DNA of 17,065 nt from Anammoximicrobium sp032229885. GTDB taxonomy: Bacteria; Planctomycetota; Planctomycetia; Pirellulales; Pirellulaceae. The notes below the pieces were generated by a model that saw only the letters and a list, made by a program, of their open reading frames with translations, was not told the DNA's origin and did no database searches. Position numbers and translations under genes: made by a program. Where the stretch lies: contig JAVYAJ010000434.1 in NCBI GenBank assembly GCA_032229885.1, positions 1-17,065 of the forward strand. Reading direction: 5' to 3'. Positions 15,613 through 17,065 of the stretch are shown piece after piece; positions within the stretch are counted from its first letter, which is position 1; every line of letters starts with the position of its first letter.

Positions 15613-16060
15613 TCCCGTGAACTCCAGTCCGAAAAGTGAACGACGCAGGACGAACCCTGCTCGCAACACGCCCCTTGCCTAACCTGCCATTGTTCAGCGC
15701 CGGAAATCCAGCCGACTTGCCTTAATTTTATCTGGCCAAAACTGTTAATGCCATAGAATTGTCAAAATTCCACCTGCTGAGCGTCAAATTCCGCGTCCTT
15801 TGCGCAACGAGCAGGCGTTGACTCCGTCTCGCGCCGTCATCGCCCACCCAAGCGGCGCGCCATGCTCCTGCCTGAACCCGTCGACGGTTCCGACGCCGGC
15901 TGCCCGACCGATACACCCCGACCGCCACCCGTAAACCATTCGCCATGACCAGGGTGCTGTCAAACAAAGCCGACCATTTCTGTGCAATCTTGCACATCGT
16001 CGCATTTTGTGTAATCGCACTATATTTCGCAGCCGCCATTATACTATAGGCTCGCGCGGC
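15613..16060. other. AT-rich upstream region of the VWA gene
   Basis: No long gene is supported. Two stretches are much richer in A/T than the rest of the window: 15720-15775, which contains a minus-strand TTGACA at 15765-15760 but no -10 at proper spacing, and 15975-16050. The second has a perfect minus-strand TATAAT (16043-16038) and a plus-strand TATATT (16021-16026), two related palindromes, and a 34-codon plus-strand frame (15945-16049) encoding a hydrophobic segment. The promoter of the VWA gene is probably in this region. Confidence 0.5.
15981..16016. promoter_or_regulatory. Paired palindromic sites, candidate operators
   Basis: TGTGCAATCTTGCACA at 15981-15996 is a perfect inverted repeat with 7-bp arms and a 2-base centre. 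Starting 27 bp further on, TGTGTAATC (16008-16016) repeats its first nine bases with one mismatch, followed by GCAC, giving a weaker second palindrome. Both lie beside -10-like hexamers on the two strands. Two related sites about 2.5 helix turns apart are typical of cooperative repressor binding, but no regulator is known. Confidence 0.35.
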
Positions 16061-16407
16061 TTAGCGAGTCGGATCATCGCGAAAACTCCAGTCCGCTCGT
16101 GTGTTGTCGACTTTGCCTTTTCGACGTCCCGTCTCGCCAGCGCACGCTATATCGAGCGCGGGTAAGAATGGCCTCGCGAACCTCAGGTTCCGTATGACAA
16201 AGGCGAACTGAAGTCCGCCGCGCCGAGTGCCGTTTCGAGCCGGGCGAAGTATAAATGTCCCATGCGGCAGGATGCCGTAGCTACGAGATCCGTCCCGCCA
16301 GCGTGCGGCGGCTGCTGTTTGGCAGTTGGCAGCCTGTTTTCCCACCACAACAACCCTCTGCTTGTGCATCCCGAGGACGCTGCACGGCGTATCTGCCGAA
16401 CAGGTCA

Positions 16408-16429
16408 AGGCCTTGTCGCCACAAGGCCT
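16408..16429. other. Strong stem-loop in non-coding DNA
   Basis: AGGCCTTGT (16408-16416) and ACAAGGCCT (16421-16429) are perfect 9-bp arms around a CGCC loop. Beyond a one-base bulge two more pairs (TC/GA) extend the stem. Each arm contains the palindrome AGGCCT. No T-tract follows. It could be part of a small RNA or of a repeat element. Confidence 0.4.
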
Positions 16430-16969
16430 GACGCCGAGACCCGCCCGTTTTCCCCTTTGTCGCTTTGTGTGCGGCATTCGTTCTACGTTCACCGCCGATT
16501 CTGACCATTTCCGCAGCTGGCGCGCGGCGCTCACCTCGAACTCGAGCATCGATGCGAACTGTGTGATCATGTCGCAGGCGACCAACATTGCGCGTCCCCC
16601 AGCCCGCCGCACACCGGGCCGAGGGCGGCTGAGTACGACTTTTCGTGCGCCGCCAAGGCTAAATGCTGAACGGACCGAGGGCCGCAGTTGCCAGACCGCC
16701 GGAAGCTGCACTCTGGCGACTGCGACTGGCTGGAAAATTACAATGCGAGAACGCACTGGCGCCCCTGGATAGCGTCGGCGTCTGTCGATAGGTCGCATCA
16801 CACAACGATCTTCGGCCCGCGCTGGCGGCATAGGATGCAGCCCCTACGTGGCCGGCGCGACTGATCCGCGCTTCGAGCCGCGCGTCAAGTTCATCCAGCG
16901 ACGCGAAGTGGGCAGACGGATTACACCACTCCTAACGCGGACCAGTGCCCGCAACCCAAGAATCTGTTC

Positions 16970-17052
16970 GGCCGAAGGCCTCCGATCACCGTAGCCTGGG
17001 GCAACGCCCCAGGGCTGACGCCGCGCGTGTGCCTCTGTTGGCCGAAGGCCAT
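16970..17052. repeat. Dispersed repeat element with central hairpin
   Basis: Two exact copies of the palindromic GGCCGAAGGCC (16970-16980 and 17040-17050) flank a hairpin at 16995-17013, in which CCTGGGGC and GCCCCAGG pair perfectly around AAC. The right-hand copy lies within TTGGCCGAAGGCCAT (17038-17052), the exact reverse complement of window bases 1-15. Palindrome-flanked hairpins of this kind in non-coding DNA suggest a multi-copy intergenic element; copy number in the genome cannot be seen here. Confidence 0.55.
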
Positions 17053-17065
17053 ATTCATCCGGGCC

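Larger units (their letters stand above)
16061..17065. other. About 1 kb without a supported gene
   Basis: Open frames of 256 codons (minus, 16061-16831) and 148 codons (plus, 16326-16772) cross this stretch, but their translations are rich in Arg, Ala, Pro and Cys with no domain, signal or repeat I can recognise, and neither has a ribosome binding site that convinces. The stretch holds a strong stem-loop (16408-16429) and a dispersed repeat at the right end. It could contain decayed coding sequence. Confidence 0.5.

Noticed and set aside
15760..15765. TTGACA on the minus strand upstream of the VWA gene as a promoter
   Set aside because: At 16-18 bases spacing there is no -10-like hexamer; the nearest TAAAAT is 29 bases away.
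16543..16552. GCATCGATGC perfect 10-bp palindrome
   Set aside because: A 10-bp palindrome without promoter-like context is expected by chance in a window of this size.
16061..16831. 256-codon minus-strand frame near the right end
   Set aside because: No domain, signal peptide or convincing ribosome binding site; Arg/Ala-rich composition resembles random GC-rich translation.

Overview
The window looks like chromosomal DNA of a GC-rich planctomycete, most likely of the Pirellulales. This is inferred from protein character, not from a marker gene. The signs are a Tat-exported Gfo/Idh/MocA oxidoreductase, a HEAT-repeat plus discoidin-like exported protein, a DUF2961 (GH172-like) protein, a very large VWA protein with an STN-like domain and Gly/Met-rich tracts, and long non-coding gaps holding dispersed palindromic repeats. 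No rRNA, tRNA, CRISPR array, complete insertion sequence or phage module is visible.

Layout. 1-407 is a repeat-rich leader: two 69-bp direct repeats with internal hairpins, then a 9-bp tandem array. 408-4264 (+) holds the exported oxidoreductase and the HEAT/discoidin protein, probably co-transcribed. 4265-4861 is a gap with a palindromic dispersed repeat and what may be decayed coding sequence. 4862-8807 (-) holds a core-type cobalamin-independent methionine synthase homologue followed by the DUF2961 protein. 8808-9260 is a gap. 9261-9979 (-) is a two-gene unit, a small two-helix membrane protein followed by a zincin-type metallopeptidase. 10099-11253 (+) is divergent from it and encodes an exported retropepsin-fold protein whose catalytic motif reads DQGP. 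11569-15612 (-) encodes the 1347-residue VWA/STN/TPR-like/DUF2135-like protein. 15613-17065 has no convincing long gene but carries an AT-rich patch with palindromes, a strong stem-loop and a dispersed repeat.

How the genes may work together. The oxidoreductase, the discoidin-like domain and the GH172-like protein all point to carbohydrate or glycan processing outside the cytoplasm, which is common in planctomycetes; the operon-level link is inference. The zincin and its membrane-protein neighbour look like a small functional pair. The VWA protein looks like a self-contained cell-envelope scaffold.

The most unusual items are the altered active site of the retropepsin-like protein next to a perfect 16-bp palindrome, the architecture of the VWA protein with two Gly/Met tracts, the hairpin-bearing 93-bp-spaced repeats at the left end, and a hidden hydrophobic small ORF overlapping paired palindromes near 15.98 kb. 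I do not see an obvious defence system or a clearly new multi-gene system.
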